Below are positions 1 to 10,735 of a DNA stretch of 61,806 nucleotides, in pieces. Below the pieces are notes generated by a model. It did no database searches. It worked only from the letters and a program-made list of their open reading frames with translations, and was not told where the DNA came from. Location of the stretch: contig WHTE01000002.1 of assembly GCA_009377845.1 (NCBI GenBank), positions 1 to 61,806 of the forward strand, in the 5' to 3' direction. Each line of letters opens with the position of its first letter. The stretch's first letter is position 1. Source of the stretch: Nitrospirales bacterium (GTDB taxonomy: Bacteria > Nitrospirota > Nitrospiria > Nitrospirales > UBA8639). The position numbers were made by a program, and so were the translations under genes.

Positions 1-72
1 AACCGTGCGGAGATTTGGACGAAAGACCCGTTTCGTCCGATTATTGGCGTGACTGACATTATTTCCAACTAA
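1..72 (+). CDS. C-terminal fragment of a protein truncated by the window edge (…[23 protein letters not shown])
   Basis: Frame 1 is open from base 1 to TAA at 70-72; family not recognised. Confidence 0.4.
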   Translation, partial: NRAEIWTKDPFRPIIGVTDIISN

Positions 73-390
73 GCGGTTTTTTCCGCACACGTCACATGAA
101 AAAGCCATTGCATGCTCCCTGGAGATTTGAGATTACCAATTTCTGTAGTAGTTTCTGTTTGTTACCACAGGTGATATTGTACACACAAGCCCCCGAAAAT
201 CAAAAAAGTTCTGTGGATGCCAACCAGATTTTCCTTGCAAGGTCTTTAATTTGTCGAGACAAAAGACAATTTACACCGAATAATTTCAATGAAACCTTTT
301 ACGAAGAGCTGGCCGTTTTGACAAAACTCTTCCGTGCCAATTGTGTAATTTTCCCAATCCTGGTTTAGTAGGCGTTTTTCTTTAATAATC

Positions 391-2607
391 ATGTCGATTC
401 AACCCTATCTCTCTGAAATTCCCATTCAATTTGCCAAAGGGGTGGGGCCTCGAAGGGCTCGCTTGCTGGAAAAGTTGGGAGTTCGGACGTTGGAAGATGC
501 CTTTTGGTTTTTGCCCTGGCGATACGAAAACCGGTTGGAGGTGTTGCCCATCGGGAATCTACTCCCAGGGATGAAAGCGACCATTCAGGGCACTGTGCAA
601 AAACTTTGGGTGAAAACCACGTTTCGGAGACGTCTGGTCGTGGTCACCATTTCGGTGAGGGATGAGACCGGTCTCATCGAATGCGTGTTTTTTAACCAGC
701 CCTACTTGGAAAAGACCTTTATACCTGGGGTGCCCCTGTTGTTGACCGGCTCAGTACTGTCCAATTCCTCTGGAAGTTCACCTCTGACAATGCGCGGGCC
801 GGACTATGAAATTTTGGATGAGGAGGAATTACACGATAGGGGTGGAGGCCGGATTGTTCCTGTCTATCATGAGACGAATGGTCTGAGCTCCAAGCAGATT
901 CGACGAATTATGCGATCGATTTTTGACCATTATGCCGGCCATCTTCAAGAGATGTTGCCGACGGATTTGCGAACCCAACTCGGGGTCCCAACCCTTCCCG
1001 AGGCGTTGCCCGTATTACATTTTCCCAATCAAGAGCGTTCGGTGGAGGTCCTGAATCAACAGATAACTCCCGAGCATTCGCGGTTGGCCTTTGAAGAGTT
1101 GTTCCTCCTGCAATTAGCACTCGCCATGCGGCGCAACCGGCAGGCAACGGAAACTGAAGGAATCCCATTTATGGTTCGCAATCCGTTGATCGAAAGCCTG
1201 AAGGCACTGTTACCATTTCGGCTTACTCCCGCGCAGGAGCGTGTAATCCAGGAAATTAGCCGGGATATGGGACGGCCAACGAGTATGAACCGCTTGCTGC
1301 AAGGAGATGTCGGGTGCGGAAAAACGGTGGTCGCCCTTCATGCCATCGTGATGGCCTGTGGGTCCGGGTATCAAGCTGCCCTGATGGCACCCACGGAAGT
1401 GTTGAGTGAGCAGCACTATCTGTCTTTGTTTCCACTGTTTGAAGCACTGGGTGTCCGGTGCCTTCTGTTGAAGGGCGGGCAGACTGGACGCGAGCGGGCG
1501 GAGATTCTCGCCGGTATTCAGTCAGGCCAAGTGCAAGTGGTGGTAGGCACGCACGCGTTGTTACAGCCCGATGTGCACTTTGCCAAACTTGGTTTGGTGA
1601 TTGTGGATGAGCAGCACAAATTCGGCGTGCTGCAACGCGCACAGCTTCGGGAAAAAGCGGCATGGCATCCCGATGTCTTGGTAATGACCGCCACGCCTAT
1701 TCCCAGGACCTTGGCTATGACTCTGTATGGCGATTTGGATGTGTCGGTGATCGATCAGTTCCCGCCGGGGAAAAAGCCCGTGAAGACCTTATTGTTTCCG
1801 GCAGGTCACCGGAAAGAGGCCCATCGATTCATGCGGAAGGAATTGGAAGCGGGACAGCAGGCCTATGTGGTGTATCCGCTGGTCGAATCATCAGAAAAAA
1901 TTGATTTGCAAGCAGCCATTGAGGCCGCTGAGCTATTACGCGAAGAATTTTCTCCGTTTCGTATCGGATTGTTGCACGGTCGATTGCCCTCCCGCGAAAA
2001 GCAAGCCGTCATGGCGCAGTTCAAAAAGCAAGAGATTGACGTGTTGGTGGCCACCACGGTTGTAGAGGTCGGCTTGGATGTTCACAATGCGACGGTCATG
2101 CTCATTGAACATGCGGAACGTTTTGGGTTGGCGCAACTGCATCAATTGCGTGGCCGGGTCGGGCGAGGTCTTCATCAAGGATACTGCCTCCTGATTCATG
2201 CCTTAGGAAAGATTCCGTCATACTCACAGCAAATGCCCTTGAAGCTTGAGCCGAGTCGGAAATCTCCCGAGGAGATCGTGAAGAATTCGCAGGGAGAAGC
2301 GTTCTCTTGGTCCACGGCCCGGCGACGCCTCGGAGTGTTTGCGCAATGTGAAGACGGGTTTGCGTTGGCGGAAGAAGACTTAAAAATTCGCGGGCCCGGG
2401 CATGTTCTCGGGGTGAAACAATGGGGGGAGATTGATTTTCGCGTGGCGGATTTGAATCGAGATGCCGGGCTGTTGATAAAGGCCAAGCATGTGGCGATGG
2501 AATTGTTGGAACGTGATCCGACTTTGGCCCTGCCCGAACATCAAATTCTCAAGGAAACCCTGTTTCGCAAGTGGAGTGAAAAGTTCGCTTTGGGGTCCAT
2601 CGGATAA
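391..2607 (+). CDS. recG: ATP-dependent DNA helicase RecG
   Basis: LLQGDVGCGKTVVA Walker A, DEQH box, LRGRVGRG motif VI, RecG-type N-terminal wedge domain. Confidence 0.96.
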   Translation: MSIQPYLSEIPIQFAKGVGPRRARLLEKLGVRTLEDAFWFLPWRYENRLEVLPIGNLLPGMKATIQGTVQKLWVKTTFRRRLVVVTISVRDETGLIECVFFNQPYLEKTFIPGVPLLLTGSVLSNSSGSSPLTMRGPDYEILDEEELHDRGGGRIVPVYHETNGLSSKQIRRIMRSIFDHYAGHLQEMLPTDLRTQLGVPTLPEALPVLHFPNQERSVEVLNQQITPEHSRLAFEELFLLQLALAMRRNRQATETEGIPFMVRNPLIESLKALLPFRLTPAQERVIQEISRDMGRPTSMNRLLQGDVGCGKTVVALHAIVMACGSGYQAALMAPTEVLSEQHYLSLFPLFEALGVRCLLLKGGQTGRERAEILAGIQSGQVQVVVGTHALLQPDVHFAKLGLVIVDEQHKFGVLQRAQLREKAAWHPDVLVMTATPIPRTLAMTLYGDLDVSVIDQFPPGKKPVKTLLFPAGHRKEAHRFMRKELEAGQQAYVVYPLVESSEKIDLQAAIEAAELLREEFSPFRIGLLHGRLPSREKQAVMAQFKKQEIDVLVATTVVEVGLDVHNATVMLIEHAERFGLAQLHQLRGRVGRGLHQGYCLLIHALGKIPSYSQQMPLKLEPSRKSPEEIVKNSQGEAFSWSTARRRLGVFAQCEDGFALAEEDLKIRGPGHVLGVKQWGEIDFRVADLNRDAGLLIKAKHVAMELLERDPTLALPEHQILKETLFRKWSEKFALGSIG

Positions 2608-2741
2608 AACAATGAGCAGGCATCTTGTGGCAATGATCCAATAGCCCGAATTGATTGATTTATAAGAAAGAGGAGGTGCAATCCATTCCTGTTTGACCTG
2701 CTAGAAGGTTCATGGTAGATATCGGATGTCGAAGTGGTATT

Positions 2742-2828
2742 GCCCGGATGGCGGAACTGGCAGACGCGCCGGACTCAAAATCCGGTTCTCTTACGAGAGT
2801 GGGAGTTCGACCCTCCCTCCGGGCACCA
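2742..2828 (+). tRNA. tRNA-Leu (anticodon CAA), CCA encoded
   Basis: GCCCGGA…TCCGGGC-A-CCA acceptor stem, long variable arm, CAA in the anticodon loop (ggactCAAaatcc), T-arm gttcgaccctc. Confidence 0.93.
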
Positions 2829-2971
2829 TAAGGTTTTTTTAATTAAACACATACTCTTCTCTATCCTCCTATATCCTCTTAATCTTACAAGCAAAATTGG
2901 AAAAATCATGGCGAAATTAATAAGTGGATTTTTGAGATATCCGACTGAAGAGATTCAGACCAAAAATTGAC

Positions 2972-3000
2972 TTGACAGGGGCTATCGCCTTGACTATAGT
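2972..3000 (+). promoter_or_regulatory. Sigma70-type promoter: TTGACA - 17 bp - TATAGT
   Basis: Exact -35 consensus, 17-bp spacer, 5/6 -10 match; lies 85 bp upstream of the 3085 ATG, which has an aaggagga RBS. Confidence 0.75.
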
Positions 3001-3084
3001 TGGTGCCCTTGATCATGAAAAAAATGTATATCTGAATTCGTTCATTTTTTTGATTATTCACTCACACTTCCAAGGAGGAGTCCC

Positions 3085-3840
3085 ATGCGGAAGGTAGGGT
3101 ATTTCGGATTAGCAATCATTCTTGCAGGCTCGGTGAGCGTGGCAGGTGCGCAAGAGCGTACCCCATCCCATTCTGGGTTTGGGACTGGTGTCGGAGATTC
3201 CCAAGGTTCTGGTACACGGGCTCGGGTCATGGACCAAGACGATATGTTGCGGTACCTCTCACAAGATGAGACCATTCAAGGAGAAGTTGTCGGAGTTGAT
3301 CTGTCCAGCGGGAGAATGTTCCTCGATATGGGAGGGAGTTCCCATGATGAACGGCAGACCCTGAGAGGCAGCTTGAACTTGATGACCCTTTATTTCGACA
3401 GTAAGACAAATTTGCAAAATTTAAAGGCGATTGGCAAAGGCGACTATGTAGCTGTCACGGCTGCGAATGAAACCACAGATGAGCAAAAGTTTGGGACCGG
3501 TCGCAAATTGGTTCGTAACGTGTATGTGTTAAGCGGGAGTCAATTGTTAGGGGGAGCCGACAACCCTGGCTTTGGTGGCGGGTTTGGTCAAAAGCCAGAT
3601 CCTTATGGCTCAAGAGGGCTCAATATTAAAACTGCCGGGTATACCGGTGTGCCTGAGGGTGCAGTGCAGTCAGGAGCAGTAAAATCAGGAATCACAAGCG
3701 AGGTGGGTGTGGTGACTGGTGCCGCTCCTTGTTGGCAATGTGCCCCTCAACCTGACACCGTCAATGCCCGTACGGAAAAGACCCTTGCCACGGACTATGG
3801 GGAGGATCGCAAGAATTTCAACAAGGGTACCACTCAATAA
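3085..3840 (+). CDS. Exported protein of unknown function with Gly-rich C-terminal half
   Basis: Signal peptide MRKVGYFGLAIILAGSVSVAGAQE; strong RBS; downstream terminator. Confidence 0.8.
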   Translation: MRKVGYFGLAIILAGSVSVAGAQERTPSHSGFGTGVGDSQGSGTRARVMDQDDMLRYLSQDETIQGEVVGVDLSSGRMFLDMGGSSHDERQTLRGSLNLMTLYFDSKTNLQNLKAIGKGDYVAVTAANETTDEQKFGTGRKLVRNVYVLSGSQLLGGADNPGFGGGFGQKPDPYGSRGLNIKTAGYTGVPEGAVQSGAVKSGITSEVGVVTGAAPCWQCAPQPDTVNARTEKTLATDYGEDRKNFNKGTTQ

Positions 3841-3871
3841 GTTTCAGGTTAATATAGCAAGTTCGTATTCC

Positions 3872-3909
3872 AAAAGAGCGTGCCGGATTTTCAACCGGCA
3901 CGCTCTTTT
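3872..3909 (+). terminator. Rho-independent (bidirectional-looking) terminator
   Basis: aaaagagcgtgccgg-attttcaa-ccggcacgctctttt, perfect 15-bp inverted repeat ending in a T-run. Confidence 0.92.
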
Positions 3910-3994
3910 GTTATTAGGCCAATGAAATCCATGAAGCTTATCCGTTAAAAAATAAAATTATTATGTGTTTACGGTAGGAGAGAATTGATCGTAA

Positions 3995-4219
3995 ATGGAA
4001 GAGTTGGATCTTCGGGGGGTGCTTTGCCCTTACAATTTTGTGAAAACCAAGCTTAAGCTGGAGTCTTTGGAAACAGGGGCTCAGTTAAGGGTTTTGTTAG
4101 ATGCAGGCGAACCCATTCGGAATGTCCCGCAAAGCATTATCAATGAAGGCCATCAAATTCTCAAACAAGAAAAAGTTGGCCAATATTATCAGGTCGTTAT
4201 TCAAAAGGAAGATGTGTGA
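3995..4219 (+). CDS. TusA/SirA-family sulfurtransferase
   Basis: LDLRGVLCPYNFVKTKLKLE (CPxP-like Cys motif region), about 75 aa. Confidence 0.85.
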   Translation: MEELDLRGVLCPYNFVKTKLKLESLETGAQLRVLLDAGEPIRNVPQSIINEGHQILKQEKVGQYYQVVIQKEDV

Positions 4220-4934
4220 TGGGAGTTGAGTTGGTGTTTCCTGGTGACTTTTTTTTTCTTTGAGGTAGTCCTTGAATTAAAAGCGTAATTTCTCCTTTGA
4301 TCGGTTTTTCCTTTAACTGTTGACCGATTTTTTCGATTTCTCCCCGCAGAATTTCTTCATTGAATTTTGTCAGTTCTCGTGTCAGCACGATGCGTCGGTT
4401 ACCCAGTATGGTGTTGATGACTTGCAACGTATGGAGAACCCGATGCTGGGTCTCAAAGACGATGATGGTTCCCGTTTCCTCCTTTAGGTTTTGGAAAAAC
4501 TTTTCCCTTGCCCCGGGTTTTCTGGGTACAAATCCCTCAAAAATAAACCGGTCGGTTGGGAGGCCTGAAACGCATAGCGCGGTAAGAATGGATGAAGGGC
4601 CGGGAATAGGAATAAGCGGAACGTTTGCCTCGATGGCCCGGCGAACCAGATAATACCCCGGATCAGAAATGAGGGGGGTTCCGGCGTCGCATACCAATGC
4701 GACGGAACCTCCTTCTTGAAGATGATGGAGAAGAATGTCGGTTTTCTCTTCCTTGTTGAAATCGTGGTAACTGGTAAGTGGCGTGCCAATTTGATAATAG
4801 GTGCAGAGTTTCTGCGTGCGGCGCGTGTCTTCGGCAGCGATGATGGACACTTCTTGTAAGATGCGTATAGCCCGGAAGGTCATGTCTTCCAGATTTCCGA
4901 TGGGGGTGCTGACGATGTAGAGGGTGCCGGTCAT
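4197..4934 (-). CDS. rsmI: 16S rRNA (cytidine(1402)-2'-O)-methyltransferase RsmI
   Basis: MTGTLYIVSTPIGNLEDMTFRAIRIL, AEDTRRTQKLC, VCDAGTPLISDPGYYLV; start trimmed from the ORF start 5117 to ATG at 4934. Confidence 0.95.
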   Translation of the reverse strand: MTGTLYIVSTPIGNLEDMTFRAIRILQEVSIIAAEDTRRTQKLCTYYQIGTPLTSYHDFNKEEKTDILLHHLQEGGSVALVCDAGTPLISDPGYYLVRRAIEANVPLIPIPGPSSILTALCVSGLPTDRFIFEGFVPRKPGAREKFFQNLKEETGTIIVFETQHRVLHTLQVINTILGNRRIVLTRELTKFNEEILRGEIEKIGQQLKEKPIKGEITLLIQGLPQRKKKSPGNTNSTPITHLPFE

Positions 4935-5055
4935 GGAACGTTTGGAGAAAATGATGTTGGGCCAAGCTGGGATGGTACTGTGGGAATACGCGATTGTCCA
5001 GAAGGTCCACCCGTGCATGCCTCGTACCTCCGTTAATTGTGAAAGGATGTGAGAG

Positions 5056-5850
5056 ATGAACGAAGAATATGGATTGAATGGCCAGGTGGCTCTGGTCACG
5101 GGAGGTGGGGTGGGCATTGGACGGGCAATTGCGCAGGCGTTAGTTGGTCAACAGGCACGGGTCGCTATTTGCGGGAGACGACTTGAGGAATTGGAGCGCA
5201 CGGCCCAGGTATTGACCAAGGCCGGGTCAGAGGTGCTTTCCTTGCCCTGTGATGTGACCCAACGAGTAGATGTTGAACGCACCGTCAATGCGGTGGTCAA
5301 GAATTTTGGCCGGCTGGATATTCTCGTCAATAACGCCGGAGCATCAGGTCGAACGCCGATTCAGGATCCTGATGATTCTAAATGGCAGCATATCATTCAG
5401 GTGAACTTAACAGGTAGCTACCTTTGTTCAAAGCTTGCTGTTCCTTATATGCTCAAGCATCAATATGGACGTATCGTCAATGTCTCTTCGGTATTGGGAC
5501 GGTTTGGGGTGGCGGGGTATTTGGCTTATTGTACGGCCAAACATGGGATCCTGGGGCTTACCAAAGCTCTGGCGCTAGAAGTTGCCTCGCAGGGCATTAC
5601 AGTGAATGCCATTTGCCCAACTTGGGTGGATACCGCCATGGCCAGGCAGGGGATCGAAGAAACCGCAGTCATCCTTGGAGTTTCACCAGAAGAATTTCGT
5701 GAAATGGCGATCAGTGCGGTCCCCATCAAAAGGATGGCGGAAGCCGAAGAAGTGGCAAGTGTCGTGGTGTATCTTTGCTCTAAGGCCGCCAGCGCGATGA
5801 CCGGCCAAGCCTTGAATATCTGTGGTGGAGCCACGGCAGGCATTGCATGA
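5056..5850 (+). CDS. Short-chain dehydrogenase/reductase (3-oxoacyl-ACP reductase/3-hydroxybutyrate dehydrogenase-like)
   Basis: VTGGGVGIGRAIA Rossmann motif, NNAG, YLAYCTAKHG (YxxxK). Confidence 0.93.
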   Translation: MNEEYGLNGQVALVTGGGVGIGRAIAQALVGQQARVAICGRRLEELERTAQVLTKAGSEVLSLPCDVTQRVDVERTVNAVVKNFGRLDILVNNAGASGRTPIQDPDDSKWQHIIQVNLTGSYLCSKLAVPYMLKHQYGRIVNVSSVLGRFGVAGYLAYCTAKHGILGLTKALALEVASQGITVNAICPTWVDTAMARQGIEETAVILGVSPEEFREMAISAVPIKRMAEAEEVASVVVYLCSKAASAMTGQALNICGGATAGIA

Positions 5851-5975
5851 TTTGCCATCCTGTGTAGTCTTTTCTATTCCCCCTTAACCGGGAATTTCGA
5901 TAACTTGTTGATTTTCTTGACCTTCTCTAGGGGCAGATCTATACTCGATTTTGGGTGTGTTTGCGTGGCTCTTCA

Positions 5976-6797
5976 ATGGGGTTTTTAATACCTGAAATGC
6001 TGTCTTACTTCACAATGGGCCTCTACTTTGGAGGGACGCTCCTCTTTCTTCTTTATATCTTGTATCGTTCGGAAGTAATATCAAAAATTTCTCTTTTGGT
6101 CACAGGGCTGGGGTTTTTTTCTCATACTGCTGCGCTCATTATGGCTATGGTGTCGACTGGACATGCCCCCATTATGACCTTTAAGGGCGCCATGTCATTT
6201 TTTGCGTGGGGATTAGTATTGGTCTATTTGGTCGTTGGGCTTAAACGGGGCTTAGAGGTGTTGGGCGCATTTATTCTTCCCCTGGCCTTTCTTTCCCTCG
6301 TCTCAGCGACCCTGGCTCCTCATGAAACCGACTCGATTGCCCCGGTCTTTCAGACGGTGTGGGTGCATGTGACGCTGAGTATCTTGGGTACCATTGGATT
6401 CGCTGTAGCCTTCGTGGCGGGTCTGATGTATGTGATGCAAGAGCGTCTCTTGAAATCCAAACAATTTAATGTCTTGTATTTCAAGCTGCCTCCGCTGGAT
6501 TTTTTAGATTCCTTAAATCAACGATCCATCCTTTTTGGATTTCCCTTATTGACCTTAGGAATTCTGACGGGGGCGGTTTCAGCTCAATTGACGATTGGAT
6601 CGTATCTGAGTTGGAACTCTGAGCAATTTTGGGCGTTGATTACCTGGGTGTTTTATTTTGTGGTCTTGGTGGGGAGGGTCACGGCAGGGTGGAGAGCGAA
6701 AAAAGCGGCCTATCTCACTATTGTCGGATTTGCTGGAGTGATTTTAACCTTTGTGGGCATCCTTCTGAAAAACCAACAGCCCCTGTCGCCTTTATGA
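5976..6797 (+). CDS. Cytochrome c assembly protein, CcsA/HemX family
   Basis: 8-TM-like hydrophobic protein upstream of and overlapping hemA; ATG at 5976 preferred over 5955. Confidence 0.82.
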   Translation: MGFLIPEMLSYFTMGLYFGGTLLFLLYILYRSEVISKISLLVTGLGFFSHTAALIMAMVSTGHAPIMTFKGAMSFFAWGLVLVYLVVGLKRGLEVLGAFILPLAFLSLVSATLAPHETDSIAPVFQTVWVHVTLSILGTIGFAVAFVAGLMYVMQERLLKSKQFNVLYFKLPPLDFLDSLNQRSILFGFPLLTLGILTGAVSAQLTIGSYLSWNSEQFWALITWVFYFVVLVGRVTAGWRAKKAAYLTIVGFAGVILTFVGILLKNQQPLSPL

Positions 6798-8152
6798 ATA
6801 TCATTGTTTTAGGACTCAACCATCGAACGGCTCCCGTCGAACTTCGGGAATTACTTGCTATCCAGGATAGCCGCATGGGAGAAGCCTTGGGTCGGCTTAT
6901 GGCGTATTCCGGAATCAAAGAGGCCATGTATCTGGGGACCTGCAACCGGGTTGAAGTCTATGCCGTCGTGGAAAAGGGTGAATGGGGTTTTCGTCAACTG
7001 GAAGATTTTTTGGTCTCGACCCATTTCTCCTTGTCGTCCGAGGATTTACTCCCACACCTGTATCGATACAGTGATGATGAAGCCATCGCTCATTTGTTCC
7101 GGGTATCGGCCAGTTTGGATTCCATGGTCGTGGGAGAACCCCAGATCCTCGGTCAGGTGAAGGAAGCCTATGAGCTGGCCCTGACCCATCGTTCATCCGG
7201 AGTCATCCTCAATAAGGTCGTCAAAAAAGCGATTTCGGTAGGGAAAAATGTCCGGACTAACACGCGAATTGGGGAGTATGCCGTTTCCGTCAGCTATGCC
7301 GCCGTGGAATTAGCCAAAAAAGTTTTTTCAAATCTGAAGCAACGAGTCGTGTTGTTAGTGGGCGCGGGAGAGATGGGAAAGTTGGCGGCGCAACACCTGG
7401 TGAATCAGGGTGTCAAAGAAGTATTCATCACCACACGGAATCATCATCGTGCCTTGACCCTTGCAGAACGGTTTCATGGGCACGCGGTTCCGTATGAACA
7501 ACTTCAAAGCACTCTACCCAAAGTGGATATTGTCATTTGCGCCACGGGTGCTCCCCACTATGTCATTTCCAAAGATGATATCGAAGGGGCGGTGCATTAT
7601 CGAATGAACCGGCCGATGTTTTTGATTGATATTACGGTGCCTCGAAATATTGATCCGGCGGTCAAGGATGTTGATAACGCCTATGTGTTTGACATTGATG
7701 ACCTCAAAGCCCATGTGGGGCACAATCAGGAAGAACGTTTGAAAGAAGCCGAAACTGCGGAACACATGGTGAGGGAAGAAGTCGGAAGTATGGTGGCCTG
7801 GGTTCGCGGGCTGGAGGCGACGCCCACCATTGTGGCCTTGAGAAAAAAAGCGGAAGATATTAAACAGGGCGAGTTGGAAAAAGTCTTCAATCGTTTGGGA
7901 GAATTGTCACCGAAGGAGCGAGCAGCCATTGAAGGGCTGGCCTCGGCGATTGTGAATAAGTTACTGCATGGTCCGGTCGTGACGTTAAAATCGGAAGCGC
8001 AATCTCAAAATGGATTTGCCTTTATTGAAGCGGCTCGCCGGTTTTTTGAGCTTCGGGAGCGGGAAATCCACTCTGGCGAGGTTCAACTCTTAGAGGATGA
8101 GACGGGTGATGTCGTCGGCGAAGAGACGCTGCCGCAAAAGGATGGCGTGTGA
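6794..8152 (+). CDS. hemA: Glutamyl-tRNA reductase
   Basis: MNIIVLGLNHRTAPVELRE, YLGTCNRVEVY, GEPQILGQVKEAY; ORF trimmed to the ATG at 6794 that overlaps the ccsA stop. Confidence 0.96.
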   Translation: MNIIVLGLNHRTAPVELRELLAIQDSRMGEALGRLMAYSGIKEAMYLGTCNRVEVYAVVEKGEWGFRQLEDFLVSTHFSLSSEDLLPHLYRYSDDEAIAHLFRVSASLDSMVVGEPQILGQVKEAYELALTHRSSGVILNKVVKKAISVGKNVRTNTRIGEYAVSVSYAAVELAKKVFSNLKQRVVLLVGAGEMGKLAAQHLVNQGVKEVFITTRNHHRALTLAERFHGHAVPYEQLQSTLPKVDIVICATGAPHYVISKDDIEGAVHYRMNRPMFLIDITVPRNIDPAVKDVDNAYVFDIDDLKAHVGHNQEERLKEAETAEHMVREEVGSMVAWVRGLEATPTIVALRKKAEDIKQGELEKVFNRLGELSPKERAAIEGLASAIVNKLLHGPVVTLKSEAQSQNGFAFIEAARRFFELREREIHSGEVQLLEDETGDVVGEETLPQKDGV

Positions 8153-9099
8153 GTCTTCGGACCAGTCAAACACGATCTACGCTCATCGTGGGAACGCGAG
8201 GGAGCCAACTTGCCTTATGGCAAGCCGATTGGGTGCAACGCCAGCTCAGAGCTATCGCCCCGGATATTGCTGTCATTCTGAAACGCATCCAAACCAGTGG
8301 AGATAAAATCCAGGATGTTCCCTTGGCAAAAATCGGAGGAAAGGGGCTGTTTGTCAAAGAAATCGAAGAAGCCCTTCTACGACGAGAAATCGATCTGGCC
8401 GTGCATAGCATGAAAGATGTGCCTTCTGTGTTACCTGAAGGGTTAGAGATTATTTGTGTTCCTGAGCGAGAGGATCCAAGAGATGCGTTGATTGCCCGTG
8501 AAGGCCATAGCTTAGAAAAATTGCCGGTAGGCGGACGAGTCGGAACCAGCAGTTTGCGCAGACAGGCGCAATTGTTACATGTTCGTCCGGATCTTGAGAT
8601 CGCCGTCTTGCGCGGAAATGTCGATACACGACTCCGCAAGGTTCGCGAGAATCATTTTGATGCGATTATTCTGGCTGCTTCGGGCCTGAAGCGCTTGGGT
8701 TGGGATCAAGAAGTGACGGAATATCTTTCTGTGGATGTGAGTCTTCCGGCAATTGGTCAAGGTTCGTTGGGTCTGGAAGGTCGAAAAGATGATGTGTTTG
8801 TGCGAGACCTGGTCGCCCAGTTTGAGCATCGACCAACCCGGATTACGGTCACAGCCGAACGAGCCTTGCTCGCACGCCTGGAAGGCGGATGTCAGGTTCC
8901 TATTGCCGGCTATGCCACTCTTCAAGGAGATACCCTTACTCTAGATGGGTTAGTCGCGAGTCGTGATGGAAAGCGATATATTCGTCAATCGTTAACAGGG
9001 TCAGCGGGAGAGGCAGGATTTATTGGCACGAGGTTGGCTGAACAATTGTTGGAGGGTGGGGCGGGACCCATTCTCCAGGAAATTTATGGGCCGACATGA
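8149..9099 (+). CDS. hemC: Porphobilinogen deaminase (hydroxymethylbilane synthase)
   Basis: VGTRGSQLALWQADWV, AVHSMKDVP, GTSSLRRQAQL, EGGCQVPIA. Confidence 0.97.
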   Translation: MSLRTSQTRSTLIVGTRGSQLALWQADWVQRQLRAIAPDIAVILKRIQTSGDKIQDVPLAKIGGKGLFVKEIEEALLRREIDLAVHSMKDVPSVLPEGLEIICVPEREDPRDALIAREGHSLEKLPVGGRVGTSSLRRQAQLLHVRPDLEIAVLRGNVDTRLRKVRENHFDAIILAASGLKRLGWDQEVTEYLSVDVSLPAIGQGSLGLEGRKDDVFVRDLVAQFEHRPTRITVTAERALLARLEGGCQVPIAGYATLQGDTLTLDGLVASRDGKRYIRQSLTGSAGEAGFIGTRLAEQLLEGGAGPILQEIYGPT

Positions 9100-10661
9100 C
9101 CAAGTTGGATTCGAAAAATGGTCGGGTGTTTCTGGTCGGAGCCGGGCCTGGAGATGCGAAGTTGCTGACCTTGCGGGGAAAAGAATGTTTAGAGCAGGCT
9201 GACGTGGTTTTATACGATCACTTGGCCAATCCGGAGTTATTGAAATTTGTCCCTTCCCATGCCGAGCGAATTTACGTCGGCCGAAAAGGGCGTGGAGCCT
9301 ATCGGGATCAAGCAGAGATTCATGCCTTGTTAGTCACCAAGGCCCAAGAGGGCAAGTGCGTGGTGCGACTCAAGGGGGGCGATCCCTTTGTGTTTGGTCG
9401 GGGAGGTGAAGAAGCCGAAGCCGTCGCTGATGCGGGTATCCTGTTCGAAGTGGTGCCTGGCGTCACGACTGCCGTGGCGGTGCCGGCTTATGCGGGCATT
9501 CCCGTAACTCACCGGACGCTCGCATCCACTGTGGCGTTTGTGACCGGGCATGAAGATCCAGCGAAATTATCGAGTGCGATGGAATGGCCGCGTCTGGCCT
9601 CCGCTGAAGGGACCTTAGTGTTTTTGATGGGCATGAAAAATCTTCCGCGAATTGTAGATCGGCTCATTCAAGAGGGCAAGTCTGCGACGACTCCCGTGGC
9701 GTTGATCCGGTGGGGTACCTATGCTCGTCAACGAACGGTGGTAGGGACGTTATCAGATATTGTTGCGAAAGCCTCCAAGGCGGATATGAGTCCGCCGACG
9801 GTGATTGTCGTGGGTGAAGTCGTTCGGTTGCGAGATCGACTAAACTGGTATGAATCACGGCCCCTCTTTGGAAAAGGAATATTGGTGACCAGGCCTCGTG
9901 ACCAGGCGCAGGCTCTTTCCAATCTGTTGGCGGCGCAGGGCGCTGAACCTGTGGAATGTCCCACGTTGGAGATTCATCCTCCTGATAGCTGGACTCCCGT
10001 GGATGAGGCGATTCACGCGCTTTTGACTTACGATTGGGTGATTTTTACGAGTGTGAACGGCGTTCAATCGTTCATGGGGAGGCTTTGGTTTCATCAAAAG
10101 GATGCGAGGAGTCTGGCAGGACTACGCGTATGTTGTATTGGTCCGCGGACGCAGGAAGAGGCCACTCGTTGGGGGGTGGCCGCGGATCTGGTTCCTAAAG
10201 ATTTTCAGGCTGAAGGTATTCTGGAGGCCATGGGCAGGTTAGGGGTGAAGGGTCAAAGGATACTTATCCCACGAGCCAAGGTTGCGCGCGAGATTCTTCC
10301 CAATCAGTTGGAAGCCATGGGTGCCATGGTTCGGGTGGTACAGGCCTATCAAGCGGTCCCGCCCGCAGTAGAGATTGCCCCAATTCGAGATCGATTACGA
10401 AACAGGGGAATTCATTATCTGACCTTTACCAGTTCTTCTACGGTACGCAATTTTTGTCAGTTGTTTGATAATCGCCAAGAATTGCAGGAATTAACCCGGA
10501 ATATTACGGTGGCCGTTATTGGACCGATTACGGCCCAAACAGTTCAGGAAGAAGGGTTGTCCGTGGATGTGGTGGCGTTGGAAAATACGGTTCCGGCTTT
10601 GGTCGATGCCATTATTATCCATGCGGGGAAAACTCAGAAGAATACGCGATTGGTATCCTAA
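9096..10661 (+). CDS. cobA/hemD: Fused uroporphyrinogen-III C-methyltransferase / uroporphyrinogen-III synthase
   Basis: N-terminal SUMT ([34 protein letters not shown]) followed by HemD-type domain ([17 protein letters not shown] … [11 protein letters not shown]). Confidence 0.94.
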   Translation: MTKLDSKNGRVFLVGAGPGDAKLLTLRGKECLEQADVVLYDHLANPELLKFVPSHAERIYVGRKGRGAYRDQAEIHALLVTKAQEGKCVVRLKGGDPFVFGRGGEEAEAVADAGILFEVVPGVTTAVAVPAYAGIPVTHRTLASTVAFVTGHEDPAKLSSAMEWPRLASAEGTLVFLMGMKNLPRIVDRLIQEGKSATTPVALIRWGTYARQRTVVGTLSDIVAKASKADMSPPTVIVVGEVVRLRDRLNWYESRPLFGKGILVTRPRDQAQALSNLLAAQGAEPVECPTLEIHPPDSWTPVDEAIHALLTYDWVIFTSVNGVQSFMGRLWFHQKDARSLAGLRVCCIGPRTQEEATRWGVAADLVPKDFQAEGILEAMGRLGVKGQRILIPRAKVAREILPNQLEAMGAMVRVVQAYQAVPPAVEIAPIRDRLRNRGIHYLTFTSSSTVRNFCQLFDNRQELQELTRNITVAVIGPITAQTVQEEGLSVDVVALENTVPALVDAIIIHAGKTQKNTRLVS

Positions 10662-10735
10662 TCATAATCAATAATATGGTGTGGGAAGTTGTTGCCACCA
10701 TGTTTTGCTAACCGATTGATGGGAGGAGTAGCGTC

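Noticed and set aside
96-368. 90-aa ORF upstream of recG
   Set aside because: No recognisable domain, AT-rich with atypical composition, no clear RBS; likely chance ORF in an intergenic region
908-2486. Multiple antisense and out-of-frame ORFs within recG
   Set aside because: Overlap a clear coding gene with strong family motifs; the same reasoning applies to shadow ORFs inside the other housekeeping genes
2734-2970. 78-aa ORF
   Set aside because: Translates straight through tRNA-Leu
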